A stretch of DNA of 64,000 bases from an uncultured Nitrospirota bacterium (GTDB lineage Bacteria > Nitrospirota > Nitrospiria > Nitrospirales > UBA8639): positions 1 through 64,000 of the forward strand of contig CAKZPV010000001.1 of assembly GCA_937139405.1 (NCBI GenBank), written 5' to 3'. A program made the translations under genes and the position numbers. The notes beneath the pieces are model-generated. The model was not told the origin of the DNA and did not search any database. It saw only the letters and a list, made by a program, of their open reading frames with translations. Within the stretch, counting starts at the first letter, position 1, and every line of letters starts with the position of its first letter. This document shows, one piece after another, positions 26,326-35,537 of this stretch.

Positions 26326-27626
26326 CGACTTTTACATCCCCTGAGCTCATGCATCAGGCGTTCATGGTCAAATTTCCCGATGAAGCCGCTCATGTGTTCG
26401 AGTCCTATGCACCACAAGAAGTGATCGACATCCTTGGGGGAGTACCCCACAAGGATGTTGCAAGAATCCTCTCGGCCATGACTCCCTCATTAGCGGTCAC
26501 TGTCATTCAGAAATTACCTGGACCGTTACTTCTACAAACTATTCCTCATATACAACCCCCGATCATCGCTTCTCTTCTCCAACGATTACCCGTACAAAAC
26601 CGCGAAAGTATCCTGGAATCCTTGTCGCAGGAACTCTCTGCAGACATTCGTCCGTTCATGGAGTATCCCGAGGACTCTGTCGGGATGCTCATGGATGTGG
26701 AATTTTTTCCTCTTCTGGAAGATATGACGGTCGAGGAGGCTATACAACAGGTTCGAACTTACGCACCTCGTCGTCTAAATGAGATCTATATTATTGATCG
26801 TCGACAGATCCTTGTTGGTGTACTACCTCTTAGAGATCTGTTTTTAGCACCTCAACAGAAAACACTTGCCACCTTAATGAAAAGAGAATTGCCAACCATT
26901 CATCCTCTTGAAAATCAAGAGCAGGTCGTAGAAATTTGCAATGAATGGAAAGTTCTCACCATTCCTGTCACCGATTTAGATGGCCGCCTATTAGGTGTCA
27001 TTAGCAACCAAGACATCATTCAAGTTGAAAAAGAAGAAGCGACCATTAGTATGCAGACCATGGTGGGAGCTAGTAAGGACGAGCGGGCACTTTCGTCTCC
27101 ATGGTTCGCCATCAAAAAACGCTTGCCTTGGCTGCAGATTAACCTCCTCACGGCTTTTTTGGCCGCATTTGTCGTCGGGATGTTTGAAGACACGATTGCC
27201 AAATTTACGGCCTTGGCTGTTTTGCTTCCGGTCGTCGCTGGCCAATCAGGAAATACGGGTGCCCAGGCACTTGCGGTTGTGATGCGAGGGTTAGCCTTAC
27301 GGGACATTCGTCCTTCTCAATGGCTTCCAGTAACATTAAAAGAATCGTATGTCGCATTGGGTAATGGCGTAGCCGTCGCAGCCACTACTTGTACAGCGGT
27401 GTTCTTCTGGAGCGGATCTTGGGGGTTGACCATGGTCATTGGCGTGTCCATGGTGATCTCCATGTTGATGGCAGGATTTTCAGGAGCCATCATTCCCATC
27501 ATTCTTAGGTCTCTGAAACAGGACCCCGCACAATCTTCCTCAATCATTTTAACCACGGTGACAGATGTCGCCGGATTTTTCAGTTTTTTAGGACTGGCTA
27601 CAATCTTTTCCAGTTATTTGGAATAA
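26322..27626 (+). CDS. mgtE: Magnesium transporter MgtE
   Basis: A 434-residue Mg2+ channel/transporter: MgtE_N domain (about 10-125), CBS pair (about 130-250), a connecting helix and five membrane helices (about 280-434). The pore signatures PVVAGQSGNTGAQALAVV and ILTTVTDVAGFFSFLGLA are intact, including the Asp in TTVTD that binds Mg2+ in the pore. The start is ATG 26322, overlapping the stop of the preceding MgtE-like gene; the frame is open upstream to 26217 but that part only duplicates the other gene in a shifted frame. Length is slightly under the usual 450. Confidence 0.95.
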   Translation: MTTFTSPELMHQAFMVKFPDEAAHVFESYAPQEVIDILGGVPHKDVARILSAMTPSLAVTVIQKLPGPLLLQTIPHIQPPIIASLLQRLPVQNRESILESLSQELSADIRPFMEYPEDSVGMLMDVEFFPLLEDMTVEEAIQQVRTYAPRRLNEIYIIDRRQILVGVLPLRDLFLAPQQKTLATLMKRELPTIHPLENQEQVVEICNEWKVLTIPVTDLDGRLLGVISNQDIIQVEKEEATISMQTMVGASKDERALSSPWFAIKKRLPWLQINLLTAFLAAFVVGMFEDTIAKFTALAVLLPVVAGQSGNTGAQALAVVMRGLALRDIRPSQWLPVTLKESYVALGNGVAVAATTCTAVFFWSGSWGLTMVIGVSMVISMLMAGFSGAIIPIILRSLKQDPAQSSSIILTTVTDVAGFFSFLGLATIFSSYLE

Positions 27627-27681
27627 ATTTTTTGAGGTATTCACCACATGTACACTATTTTTTCCACAACGAGAGCATAAC

Positions 27682-28719
27682 ATGATGACCCAATCAATAT
27701 TGATCTGGATCGGCATTTTCACATGCTTGGCAGGATCTGCAATATGCTCAGGGCTAACACTTGGTTTCTTCAGCCTTGGCCGGGTTCGTCTTGAACTTAT
27801 GGCTCAACAAGGGGATATCTTTGCCAATAAAATCTTAAAAATCCGTCAGGACTCCAATTTCCTTCTAGCAACTCTTCTCTGGAGTAACGTAGCGGTCAAT
27901 GTGTTGTTGACGCTCCTTTCCGAGAAACAGATGGTGGGCATTTTTGCTTTTCTTTTCTCTTTGTTTGGAATCACAATATTTGGAGAAATTCTTCCTCAAG
28001 CCTATTTCTCGAGGAATGCGCTAAAAATGGGAGCTAAGTTTTCGCCCATCGTGTTTTTTTTACAATGCGTGTTTTATCCAGTGGCCAAGCCATCCGCACT
28101 CCTCCTGGATCGTCTAGTCGGGAAAGAAGGGATTGCCTGGTTCAAAGAACATGAGCTTGAAACCCTCATTCAGATTCATGCTGAGGCTCCTGAATCAGAT
28201 ATCAGCGGAGTCGAAGGATACGGCGCCTCAAACTTTCTAAATCTTGATGATATTCCCGTCTTTGAGGAAGGATCCCCACTCCATCCGAAAAGCATCATTC
28301 AGCTTCCATTTGATGAAAAAAAAATTCAATTTCCAGGCACAGCCCCTTTGGTCTCAGATCAATTCGTTCAACAAATTCATGCCTCAAATGAAAAGTGGGT
28401 CGTCATTACGGATGAACATGATGATCCCCAAGTTGTTCTGGATGCGGACGGTTTTTTGCGGGAACTGTTGGTGGAAAATCACTACAAACCTCTTAGTCAT
28501 TGTCATCGTCCTATTATCCTTGACCACACGGAAATTCCGCTTGGGGAACTCCTGAAACTATTTAAAGTCAATCCGGAACATATTGAAGATGACGTCATTG
28601 ATCACGACTTGGTGCTCATTTGGACCGCAGAGCACAAACGCATCATCACGGGTGCTGACATTTTGGGGCGCCTCTTACGCGGCATCGTTAAACGTAATCC
28701 ATTGGTCAACTTTTATTAA
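27682..28719 (+). CDS. CNNM/CorC-type DUF21 membrane protein (putative Mg2+ exporter)
   Basis: 345 residues with an N-terminal DUF21 domain: a first helix (about 5-28), two more helices (about 60-80 and 85-105) and the FGEILPQAYFSRNA motif typical of CNNM/CorC proteins, with a fourth hydrophobic segment near 115-135. The C-terminal half (about 150-345) is soluble and CBS-like. CNNM/CorC proteins are linked to Mg2+ efflux or Mg2+/Co2+ resistance, which fits the MgtE genes upstream. The typical C-terminal CorC/HlyC domain is missing. Confidence 0.88.
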   Translation: MMTQSILIWIGIFTCLAGSAICSGLTLGFFSLGRVRLELMAQQGDIFANKILKIRQDSNFLLATLLWSNVAVNVLLTLLSEKQMVGIFAFLFSLFGITIFGEILPQAYFSRNALKMGAKFSPIVFFLQCVFYPVAKPSALLLDRLVGKEGIAWFKEHELETLIQIHAEAPESDISGVEGYGASNFLNLDDIPVFEEGSPLHPKSIIQLPFDEKKIQFPGTAPLVSDQFVQQIHASNEKWVVITDEHDDPQVVLDADGFLRELLVENHYKPLSHCHRPIILDHTEIPLGELLKLFKVNPEHIEDDVIDHDLVLIWTAEHKRIITGADILGRLLRGIVKRNPLVNFY

Positions 28720-28795
28720 ATGGTGAAATAGTTAAGAGATCATCACGACTTGTCATTGCAGCTTGTTCTCTGTTGAAAGAAGGGTGGTTATACGA

Positions 28796-29221
28796 ATGGA
28801 TAAACCAGTAATCGGTTGGAGGGAATGGGTCGCGTTGCCTCAATTAGGAGTCGAACACATCAAGGCCAAAATCGATACAGGTGCGAGGACGTCGGCCATC
28901 CATGCCTTTGACATTGAGGTCACTAAAAAAAGGGGACAAGATTGGGTTAGGTTTACTATTCAACCCAATCAAAAAAATGACCTTGACCAACAAAGGTGTA
29001 CCTGCCCAGTGAAAGATATTCGTGTCATCACCAATTCCGGTGGATCACAGGAACGCCGTATCGTCATCGAAACCCAACTCACCGTCGGAACGCTCTTGTG
29101 GCCCATTGAAATAACCTTGACCAATCGCGATCAAATGGGGTTTCGCATGTTGCTCGGCCGAGCTGCCCTTACAGGACGATTTTTCGTTGATCCTGGAAAA
29201 TCGTTTTGTCTTAAAACTTAA
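28796..29221 (+). CDS. Retropepsin-like protein (RimK-associated ATP-dependent zinc protease family)
   Basis: 141 residues. The IGWREWVALPQLG opening and AKIDTGARTSAIHA motif (Asp-Thr-Gly, as in pepsin-type proteases) define the family annotated as putative ATP-dependent zinc protease, which has a retropepsin-like fold; the end has RMLLGRAALTGRFFVDP. AGAAGGG eight bases upstream supports ATG 28796 over an in-frame ATG at 28763. It is followed by rimK and an AstE-like gene, a recurring trio in bacteria. The family's name is historical, and its real activity is not settled. Confidence 0.88.
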   Translation: MDKPVIGWREWVALPQLGVEHIKAKIDTGARTSAIHAFDIEVTKKRGQDWVRFTIQPNQKNDLDQQRCTCPVKDIRVITNSGGSQERRIVIETQLTVGTLLWPIEITLTNRDQMGFRMLLGRAALTGRFFVDPGKSFCLKT

Positions 29222-29282
29222 CAATGTATTGTCCTTAACGACTTCATGATTATGTCATAGTTAAAAAAGGGAGAATGGAAGT

Positions 29283-30188
29283 ATGAAAATTGGAATGTTG
29301 GCCCGTAATCCGAAATTGTACTCGCATCAACGATTAGTAGAGGAGGCAAAGGCTGCCGGGCATGAAATTAATATTATCAACACGACCAAGGTATATGTGA
29401 ATATCACCACACATCATCCAGACCTTCGTTATAAAGGAGAAAGTTTGACGGGGTACGACGCAGTCATTCCGCGAATAGGAGCTTCGATTACTTTTTATGG
29501 CTTGGCGGTCTTACGACAATTTGAGATGATGGGCGTCTGGCCTTTGAATGAGTCGGTGGCCATTGGGCGGTCTCGAGATAAGTTGCGTTCATTACAATTG
29601 TTATCCCGGAAGGGCATTGGACTACCAGTTACAGCTTTTGCCCACTCTGATGACTTTGCCGATGACGTGATTGAGATTGCCGGAGGAGCACCAGTGGTCA
29701 TCAAATTGCTCGAAGGCACTCAAGGCATTGGCGTCGTCTTGGGTGAAACACATAATTCCGCAAAGTCAGTAATTGAAGCCTTCCGAGGGGTCAAAGTGAA
29801 TATTATGGTTCAAGAATATATCAAAGAAGCAGGAGGCTCTGACATCCGGTGTTTAGTCATTGGTGATCGGGTGATCGCGGCGATGAAACGCCAAGGTGCA
29901 AAGGGAGATTTCCGGTCCAATCTTCATCGAGGTGGCAGTGCGGACGTGATTAAAATCACCCCCGAAGAACGGTCTACTGCGACTCGGGCAGCCAGTATTA
30001 TGGGCCTTAATGTGTGTGGAGTAGACCTTCTTCGTTCCAAACATGGTCCAGTCGTCATGGAGATCAATTCTTCCCCTGGACTGGAAGGGATCGAAACAGC
30101 GACCAAAATTAACGTCGCCGGGGAAATCATCAAATTTATGGAGAAGAATGCGAAACCCAACAAAACAAAAACTCGCGGAAATGGTTAA
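29283..30188 (+). CDS. rimK: RimK-family ATP-grasp alpha-L-glutamate ligase
   Basis: 301-residue ATP-grasp ligase that adds glutamate (or a similar amino acid) to an acceptor carboxylate; in E. coli RimK acts on ribosomal protein S6. A pre-ATP-grasp domain (about 1-100) is followed by ATP-binding motifs: [14 protein letters not shown] (Lys and Gly-rich loop), [16 protein letters not shown], and the Mg2+ ligands in [15 protein letters not shown]. It lies between the retropepsin-like and AstE-like genes and overlaps the latter. The acceptor here is unknown; the trio may modify and de-modify a peptide or small molecule. Confidence 0.92.
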   Translation: MKIGMLARNPKLYSHQRLVEEAKAAGHEINIINTTKVYVNITTHHPDLRYKGESLTGYDAVIPRIGASITFYGLAVLRQFEMMGVWPLNESVAIGRSRDKLRSLQLLSRKGIGLPVTAFAHSDDFADDVIEIAGGAPVVIKLLEGTQGIGVVLGETHNSAKSVIEAFRGVKVNIMVQEYIKEAGGSDIRCLVIGDRVIAAMKRQGAKGDFRSNLHRGGSADVIKITPEERSTATRAASIMGLNVCGVDLLRSKHGPVVMEINSSPGLEGIETATKINVAGEIIKFMEKNAKPNKTKTRGNG

Positions 30189-31227
30189 CAGCCCCCGCAA
30201 GGCTTTTGAAATTGGCGGTATCACCATTCCCGCCGGAACCCGAGAAACCGTGAACCTACACATGAGTTTACTGTCGGACCATACCCCGATGGATATGCCC
30301 ATCCATGTCATACATGGCACACGTGATGGACCTCGCTTGTTCATCAGTGCTGCCATTCATGGAGATGAACTCAATGGGGTGGAGATCATACGCCGAATCT
30401 TGAAGACTCCTCGCGTCAACAAACTTCGGGGTACGCTCATTGCTGTTCCCATCGTCAACGTCTTTGGATTCTTGGCGCATACACGATACCTCCCTGATCG
30501 CCGGGATTTGAATAGAAGCTTTCCGGGGAATGAAAAAGGATCTCTCACTTCCCAATTAGCTTACCTGTTCATGAAAGAAGTGGTCTTACGTTGTACGCAT
30601 GGCATTGATTTACATACCGGAGCGATTCATCGGAGCAATCTCCCGCAAATCCGCGCGGATCTTACAGATCCAGTGATGGAGCAACTGGCCAAAACTTTTT
30701 CTGCTCCGCTGGTTTTACATTCGGATCTTCGTGATGGATCTTTACGACGGGCAGCCACGGACAAACAGATTCCCACCATGTTGTTTGAAGCTGGCGAGGC
30801 TTTACGTTTTGATGAACTCGGTATTCGCCTAGGTGTGAGAGGAATCATTCGGGTTATGCAGACGTTAGGCATGTTTGGAAAACCGCCACGTGCAGTCAAA
30901 CACACTAGTGTGGTGTCCCGCTCATCCTATTGGCTGCGGGCACCAACAGGGGGAATATTTCAGTCTTTGTTGTCTTTAGGAGCCAAAGTCAAAAAAGGAG
31001 AGAAGATGGGCATGGTCACCGACCCCATGGGCACAGCCGAAATGCCCGTCGAAGCAGGAGATCCCGGAATCCTCATCGGCCGGACCAGTTTACCGGTCGT
31101 CAATCAAGGTGATGCCTTATTCCATATCGCTAGTGTCCATAATGCCACGAAAGCCGAAAAGGTCGTGGCTGAATTTCATGAGGAAATACAAGAAGAAATG
31201 AATCTTGAGACCCTCTCACATGAGTAA
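30148..31227 (+). CDS. Succinylglutamate desuccinylase/aspartoacylase (AstE/AspA) family protein
   Basis: A zinc carboxypeptidase-like amidohydrolase of about 359 residues. The zinc site is HGDEL (His and Glu) with a later His in [19 protein letters not shown] carries the substrate-binding Arg/Asn motif, and FEAGE holds the catalytic Glu. A C-terminal biotinyl-lipoyl-like beta domain (about 275-350) is typical of this subgroup. Two starts are plausible: ATG 30148 (GGAG four bases upstream) or ATG 30181; both overlap rimK. As the hydrolase of the trio it might remove the group RimK adds (inference). Confidence 0.88.
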   Translation: MRNPTKQKLAEMVNSPRKAFEIGGITIPAGTRETVNLHMSLLSDHTPMDMPIHVIHGTRDGPRLFISAAIHGDELNGVEIIRRILKTPRVNKLRGTLIAVPIVNVFGFLAHTRYLPDRRDLNRSFPGNEKGSLTSQLAYLFMKEVVLRCTHGIDLHTGAIHRSNLPQIRADLTDPVMEQLAKTFSAPLVLHSDLRDGSLRRAATDKQIPTMLFEAGEALRFDELGIRLGVRGIIRVMQTLGMFGKPPRAVKHTSVVSRSSYWLRAPTGGIFQSLLSLGAKVKKGEKMGMVTDPMGTAEMPVEAGDPGILIGRTSLPVVNQGDALFHIASVHNATKAEKVVAEFHEEIQEEMNLETLSHE

Positions 31228-31237
31228 GGGAAACCAG

Positions 31238-31939
31238 ATGATCAAGCAAAGTAAGTCATTCGAAATGTTAATGGTTAATGCTTTTGACAATCACACAATG
31301 AAATCCATCTTGACCATCGGAATTCTTTTCATTGCATTGACGAGCTGCGCCACGATGAAAGAACTACCCACACCAGATCAGGCGACAGCCATCGAGCAAT
31401 TCCTCATAACGCAAGCTGTTGAACAGAGTCTTAATGGTCAAGATGCCACGTCCCTTCCTCTTCCCGAGGGCGCATTAATCAAACTTGAAACGACCGGCCT
31501 CACGATCGATCAACGTTTTCTTCTTGGTGCCGTAAGTCGATGGTTAGGAGAACAAGGCTTGCGGCTCACACCCGAAGGCCAAGCGGCCACATACAGAATT
31601 CAGATATTAGTGCAAAGTTTAGGGACGGAACAAAGCCGATCTTTTTTTGGAATGCCACCGGTGCAGAGTGTATTGATTCCGTTCGCGTTACCAGAAATTT
31701 CCTTATATAAAGCACAATATCAAGTCGGCTTTAGTCGATTCCGGCTTGATATCTTCGAAACTACGACCGGCCGATTCATTCGCTCAAGCCCATGGTTGCA
31801 GGCCTCTACCTTTTATAACGAATATACCCTGTTGTTTTTTATTGATTTTCATCGCACTAATTTGGTGGGTCCCTTTCAGGATTTCATCCCTTTAAAGGGA
31901 GAGAGCAATGAAGAAGATCCAAAAGAGGGTTTAGAATAA
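31238..31939 (+). CDS. Lipoprotein of unknown function
   Basis: The hydrophobic segment ILTIGILFIALTSC ends in a good lipobox (LTSC, Cys about residue 37), so the mature protein is lipid-anchored. The body is an alpha/beta domain with a Pro-rich middle (FFGMPPVQSV) and a C-terminal acidic tail. AAGGG seven bases upstream favours ATG 31238; ATG 31298 gives a more usual short n-region but has no ribosome site. It lies 50 bases before the AsmA-family gene, suggesting a shared envelope role. I cannot name the family. Confidence 0.75.
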   Translation: MIKQSKSFEMLMVNAFDNHTMKSILTIGILFIALTSCATMKELPTPDQATAIEQFLITQAVEQSLNGQDATSLPLPEGALIKLETTGLTIDQRFLLGAVSRWLGEQGLRLTPEGQAATYRIQILVQSLGTEQSRSFFGMPPVQSVLIPFALPEISLYKAQYQVGFSRFRLDIFETTTGRFIRSSPWLQASTFYNEYTLLFFIDFHRTNLVGPFQDFIPLKGESNEEDPKEGLE

Positions 31940-31993
31940 ATCTTGATCAAACGTCCCCCCCCATGGACATACGAATAAGAAAGAACCATATTA

Positions 31994-34900
31994 GTGCTGA
32001 GTCGATTACCAACAACTGCCGTTCCATTCTGGCTTTCATGGGTCGTGTGGAGCAGCGTGGTATGTGGATGGCTTGCCGTGGCGATGGTCATCTTTATGCT
32101 TCCTGTCCTCTCAGATACTGGCTGGGTCAAAGAATCTCTCATCGAGCAACTAGAAGAAATGGTTGGTGGGCCGATTCAGATAGCCACCATGAACCTGCAT
32201 CTCTTTCCTGTGCCTAAAATTTACTTGGAAGACGTCTCCGTCCAAACCCTGGAACCAGACGCTGTGACCTTTCGTGCCAACCTTGTGGAAGTGGCTGTCG
32301 GCTGGAACTCATTCTGGGATGAGAACGTATCGATTTCTCGTATCATACTCGACCAGCCGAAATTAACGGTGGAGTTACCCCTAGCCCCCAAGCCTGAAGA
32401 GCCTATTGAGTGGCAATTTCCTGCAATACAGCAATTGGTTTTCCGCAACGGCCAACTCCATCTTCGACATAAGTTTTCCAACCAAACACCCCAATCATTG
32501 AATTGGGAAATGATTCAGCTTACCGTCACACAAGCCGAGGAAGAAGGACCCTCGCTGATTCGTCTGTCAGCCAGAATTCCCAATCCACAATTTTCCTCCG
32601 CTCTCACCTTTAAGGGAGAACTCACCGCTCTCGAGCCGCGTGTCACTTCTCCATCAACTGAAGAATTCCCAGTTATTCCCCCAATAAATATTGAAGGCCA
32701 GATTGAGGGCTCACACTTGAATCTCAGCCAATTCGTTCAGTTTGCGAATGGACAGAGGTTGGAGCCTCCGATTCATACTGAGGCGAATATTCAAGGAGAT
32801 TTTTCATTCACTATTCAAGAAGACACCGACAATCTTACAATGAAAGATTTTCACTTTTCTTTAGACGACTGGTCTTTTGTGGGCCAAGGCAGCCTCGTCG
32901 ATGTGTTCTTCGACTCAACTCGATTGGATATTTCCGGATCTTCATCACCTGTGGCTCTTGAGCGACTCTCCAGCCTTCTTCCTCATGATTGGATATCAGC
33001 AGACGTACAAACTGTTCTTCGTGAGCACCAGGTCATTGGCACTCTGGAGCTTGAGCAGGGATCCTTTCATATTCCATTCCATGAAAATGCCGAATTGGAA
33101 GCAGAGGGATTGATTCGAGTGGCAGGTGGCCAATTCCTTCCTGCCCCTGATCAACCTCTCTTTACTGATGTGTCAGGTTCTGTTTCGTTTTCGCCTTCTG
33201 CTCTCAAGTTCTCGCAAGTTCGCGGACACATCAAGCCATTAACCATAACGGCCCCAGAAGCCACAATGCAGATGGAAGAAAATGCCTTTCAGCTGTCTGT
33301 CCCCAGCATTCAGATTGCTGAAGGAGATTGGGCACTCAGCGGGAACGTCGAATTTTCCCATCAACAGGAATCTCCTCCCGTGCTTGTAGTTTCTGCATCG
33401 TCTCGGCCTGTTTCGCTTCAACACTTTTCTAGGATCCTCCCTAAACCCTGGCTCCCACCTTCTGTTCAAAACATTCTGATGGAACTGGATATTGATGGTG
33501 AAATGGAGCTCCTCACCGGTTCGGTTCAGTGGATAGGTGATGAAGCTAACACCCTGATACCCGAGGCTGTCTTCCGTATTGCCGAGGGAACCATCCAGAT
33601 AGATCCTGACCATCCTCCTTTGAGCAATGTATCCGGAGGCATTGTCTTGGGAGCCGATCTTTTCAGATTTCTGGATGTAGAAGCCTCGATAGCGAATTCC
33701 AAGATTGTCGTCAAAGAAGCCACGCTAGAACAGAAGGATTCGGAATACTGGTTGGATCTGAAGGGAAAAGGACGATTCTCGGCTCATGATGTGTACCAGG
33801 CCTTACTCCAAGATCCGCGTAGCCAAGCGCTATTACCACAATTGGACCTCTACCATCGCGCGCAAGGAAACATTCAGATCGCTCTAGGGATGCAGGGTCC
33901 ATTGAACAACCCCGAGAAATTTCAGATTTCAGAGGGCCACCTACTGCTTGACGACATTCATCTTTTCTCTACCAAAAATGAGTTGCCTCTCAGGCAACTC
34001 AATGGCGAATTGACTTTTGATAACCAAGGGATAGCTATTCAACGCTTCAATGGACAGCTTGGCGACAGTCCCGTGGACATCAAAGGTCAATGGGCATTTC
34101 GGAAAAATTCACAATCATCTAATCTCACGATTGCAGGTAGCCTCTTCTCAAGGGACCTTCATACGCTCTTCCCTGCCATCCGTGAAAATTTTTCTACCTT
34201 AGAAGGCCCAATAGAAGCCACCTTATCGCTCTCCGGGGCGACGTCTCGTCCTGACTACCTGGCTCAATTTGATCTCACTAATATGAGCCTGATAGTGAAA
34301 GATATATTTCATAAACCTTTAGGAATCCCGGCGGCAATTAAACTGAAAGGATCAGTCTATGAGGATGCCGCCATCCGAATGACAAAGGGCACATTGTCAA
34401 TACCTCCCTATACACTCGAAGCCCAAGGCCGCTTGTCATGGTCCGATCCCCCTTATATTCGAGCGCTTGTTCAAACCGAAAGCGGAACGGGAGCCATTTT
34501 TCCCGAAGGCGTGATCATTGGGGATGAAAATCTTCGTCTTTCCAGTTTAGGCATCATTTGGGGGCTTGAGGGAAAAAGTTGGAATTGGACGACTTGGTCT
34601 ATGAAAGGAACAGTCGAAGGAAGTAACCGAAACGCACAAACCACGACTTCCAACTCGAATGAAGACATTCAATCGGTTTCTATCAAATGGGCGCAGAAAA
34701 ATCAGGAAGGGAAAGGAGAGGTCACTCTGAAAAAAATTCCGATCGAAAGTCTCTTGGTGGCCCAATCCGGCTCTTCACCGCCCTTGACTGGAATCACATC
34801 GTTGACGACTTCGCTGCACATGGGCCTCGACAGCCCGGAGCAGATGCAACGCTCATTGACTGGAAAAGGAACCGTGCAACTGCAAAAGGGCCTGATTCAA

Positions 34901-35398
34901 ACTGGTCCCGTGCTGTCAAAAATTCTCGGAATCTTGAATGTGCCGAGCCTGTTAATGGGCAAAGTGAATCTCTTGGAAGAAGGACTCCCATTCGATGCGT
35001 TAACTGGAACCTTCTCAATAGACAAAGGTCTTCTCACTACTCAAGATTTAGCCCTTAAAAGCCCAGTCATCAAACTCACCGCTGCTGGAACTTACGACCT
35101 TCCCACTGAAAATCTCGAAAGTATGATTGCCGTGAGCCCGTTTGGAGCCTATTCCAACTTGCTCAAGGATATCCCACTTTTTGGCTCCCTGATAAAGGGA
35201 GAACGGAAGGGGTTCTTGACTGCCTTGTTTGAAGTGAAAGGGCCCAGAACCAAACCGGAAGTGACCTACTTACCAATAGAATCATTTGCCGGTGGGCTCA
35301 AAGGTCTAGCGCAAGTGCCAATCGACGTATTAAAAAACATCATTACTCTTCCTATTCCAGATAAGCAACCAACCAATCAAGGCTTACCGACCAAATGA
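31994..35398 (+). CDS. AsmA-family envelope protein
   Basis: A 1134-residue protein anchored by one N-terminal helix (about 12-40) with a long periplasmic beta-rich body. The opening after the anchor (GWVKESLIEQLEEMVGGPI, then a 'VPKIYLEDVSV' strand) is the AsmA N-terminal signature. The last 250 residues show the AsmA-like C-terminal domain (SGATSRPDYLAQFDL, LPFDALTGTFSIDKG, LKDIPLFGSL). AsmA/TamB/YhdP proteins form groove-like bridges thought to carry phospholipids between membranes. The start is GTG 31994, the only in-frame start after a stop at 31976, with a weak ribosome site. A lipoprotein gene precedes it and an HtrA-like gene follows. Confidence 0.88.
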   Translation: MLSRLPTTAVPFWLSWVVWSSVVCGWLAVAMVIFMLPVLSDTGWVKESLIEQLEEMVGGPIQIATMNLHLFPVPKIYLEDVSVQTLEPDAVTFRANLVEVAVGWNSFWDENVSISRIILDQPKLTVELPLAPKPEEPIEWQFPAIQQLVFRNGQLHLRHKFSNQTPQSLNWEMIQLTVTQAEEEGPSLIRLSARIPNPQFSSALTFKGELTALEPRVTSPSTEEFPVIPPINIEGQIEGSHLNLSQFVQFANGQRLEPPIHTEANIQGDFSFTIQEDTDNLTMKDFHFSLDDWSFVGQGSLVDVFFDSTRLDISGSSSPVALERLSSLLPHDWISADVQTVLREHQVIGTLELEQGSFHIPFHENAELEAEGLIRVAGGQFLPAPDQPLFTDVSGSVSFSPSALKFSQVRGHIKPLTITAPEATMQMEENAFQLSVPSIQIAEGDWALSGNVEFSHQQESPPVLVVSASSRPVSLQHFSRILPKPWLPPSVQNILMELDIDGEMELLTGSVQWIGDEANTLIPEAVFRIAEGTIQIDPDHPPLSNVSGGIVLGADLFRFLDVEASIANSKIVVKEATLEQKDSEYWLDLKGKGRFSAHDVYQALLQDPRSQALLPQLDLYHRAQGNIQIALGMQGPLNNPEKFQISEGHLLLDDIHLFSTKNELPLRQLNGELTFDNQGIAIQRFNGQLGDSPVDIKGQWAFRKNSQSSNLTIAGSLFSRDLHTLFPAIRENFSTLEGPIEATLSLSGATSRPDYLAQFDLTNMSLIVKDIFHKPLGIPAAIKLKGSVYEDAAIRMTKGTLSIPPYTLEAQGRLSWSDPPYIRALVQTESGTGAIFPEGVIIGDENLRLSSLGIIWGLEGKSWNWTTWSMKGTVEGSNRNAQTTTSNSNEDIQSVSIKWAQKNQEGKGEVTLKKIPIESLLVAQSGSSPPLTGITSLTTSLHMGLDSPEQMQRSLTGKGTVQLQKGLIQTGPVLSKILGILNVPSLLMGKVNLLEEGLPFDALTGTFSIDKGLLTTQDLALKSPVIKLTAAGTYDLPTENLESMIAVSPFGAYSNLLKDIPLFGSLIKGERKGFLTALFEVKGPRTKPEVTYLPIESFAGGLKGLAQVPIDVLKNIITLPIPDKQPTNQGLPTK

Positions 35399-35537
35399 TA
35401 TAAAGAAGAGAGAAACCCTATGATTTTTTTTGAACAACAACACGTCACGCCACACCGTCACAATAGAAGGGAAAAGATTCATCCACGGGTCGGTACCCTC
35501 GTAGCATTGTCCGTGGATCAACTAACAAGGGGGAATC

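Noticed and set aside
35433-35462. Minus-strand TGTGACG with GTTGTT 18 bases later, between the AsmA and HtrA-like genes
   Set aside because: The -10 hexamer matches GTCTAA poorly and it would be antisense to the AsmA-family gene.
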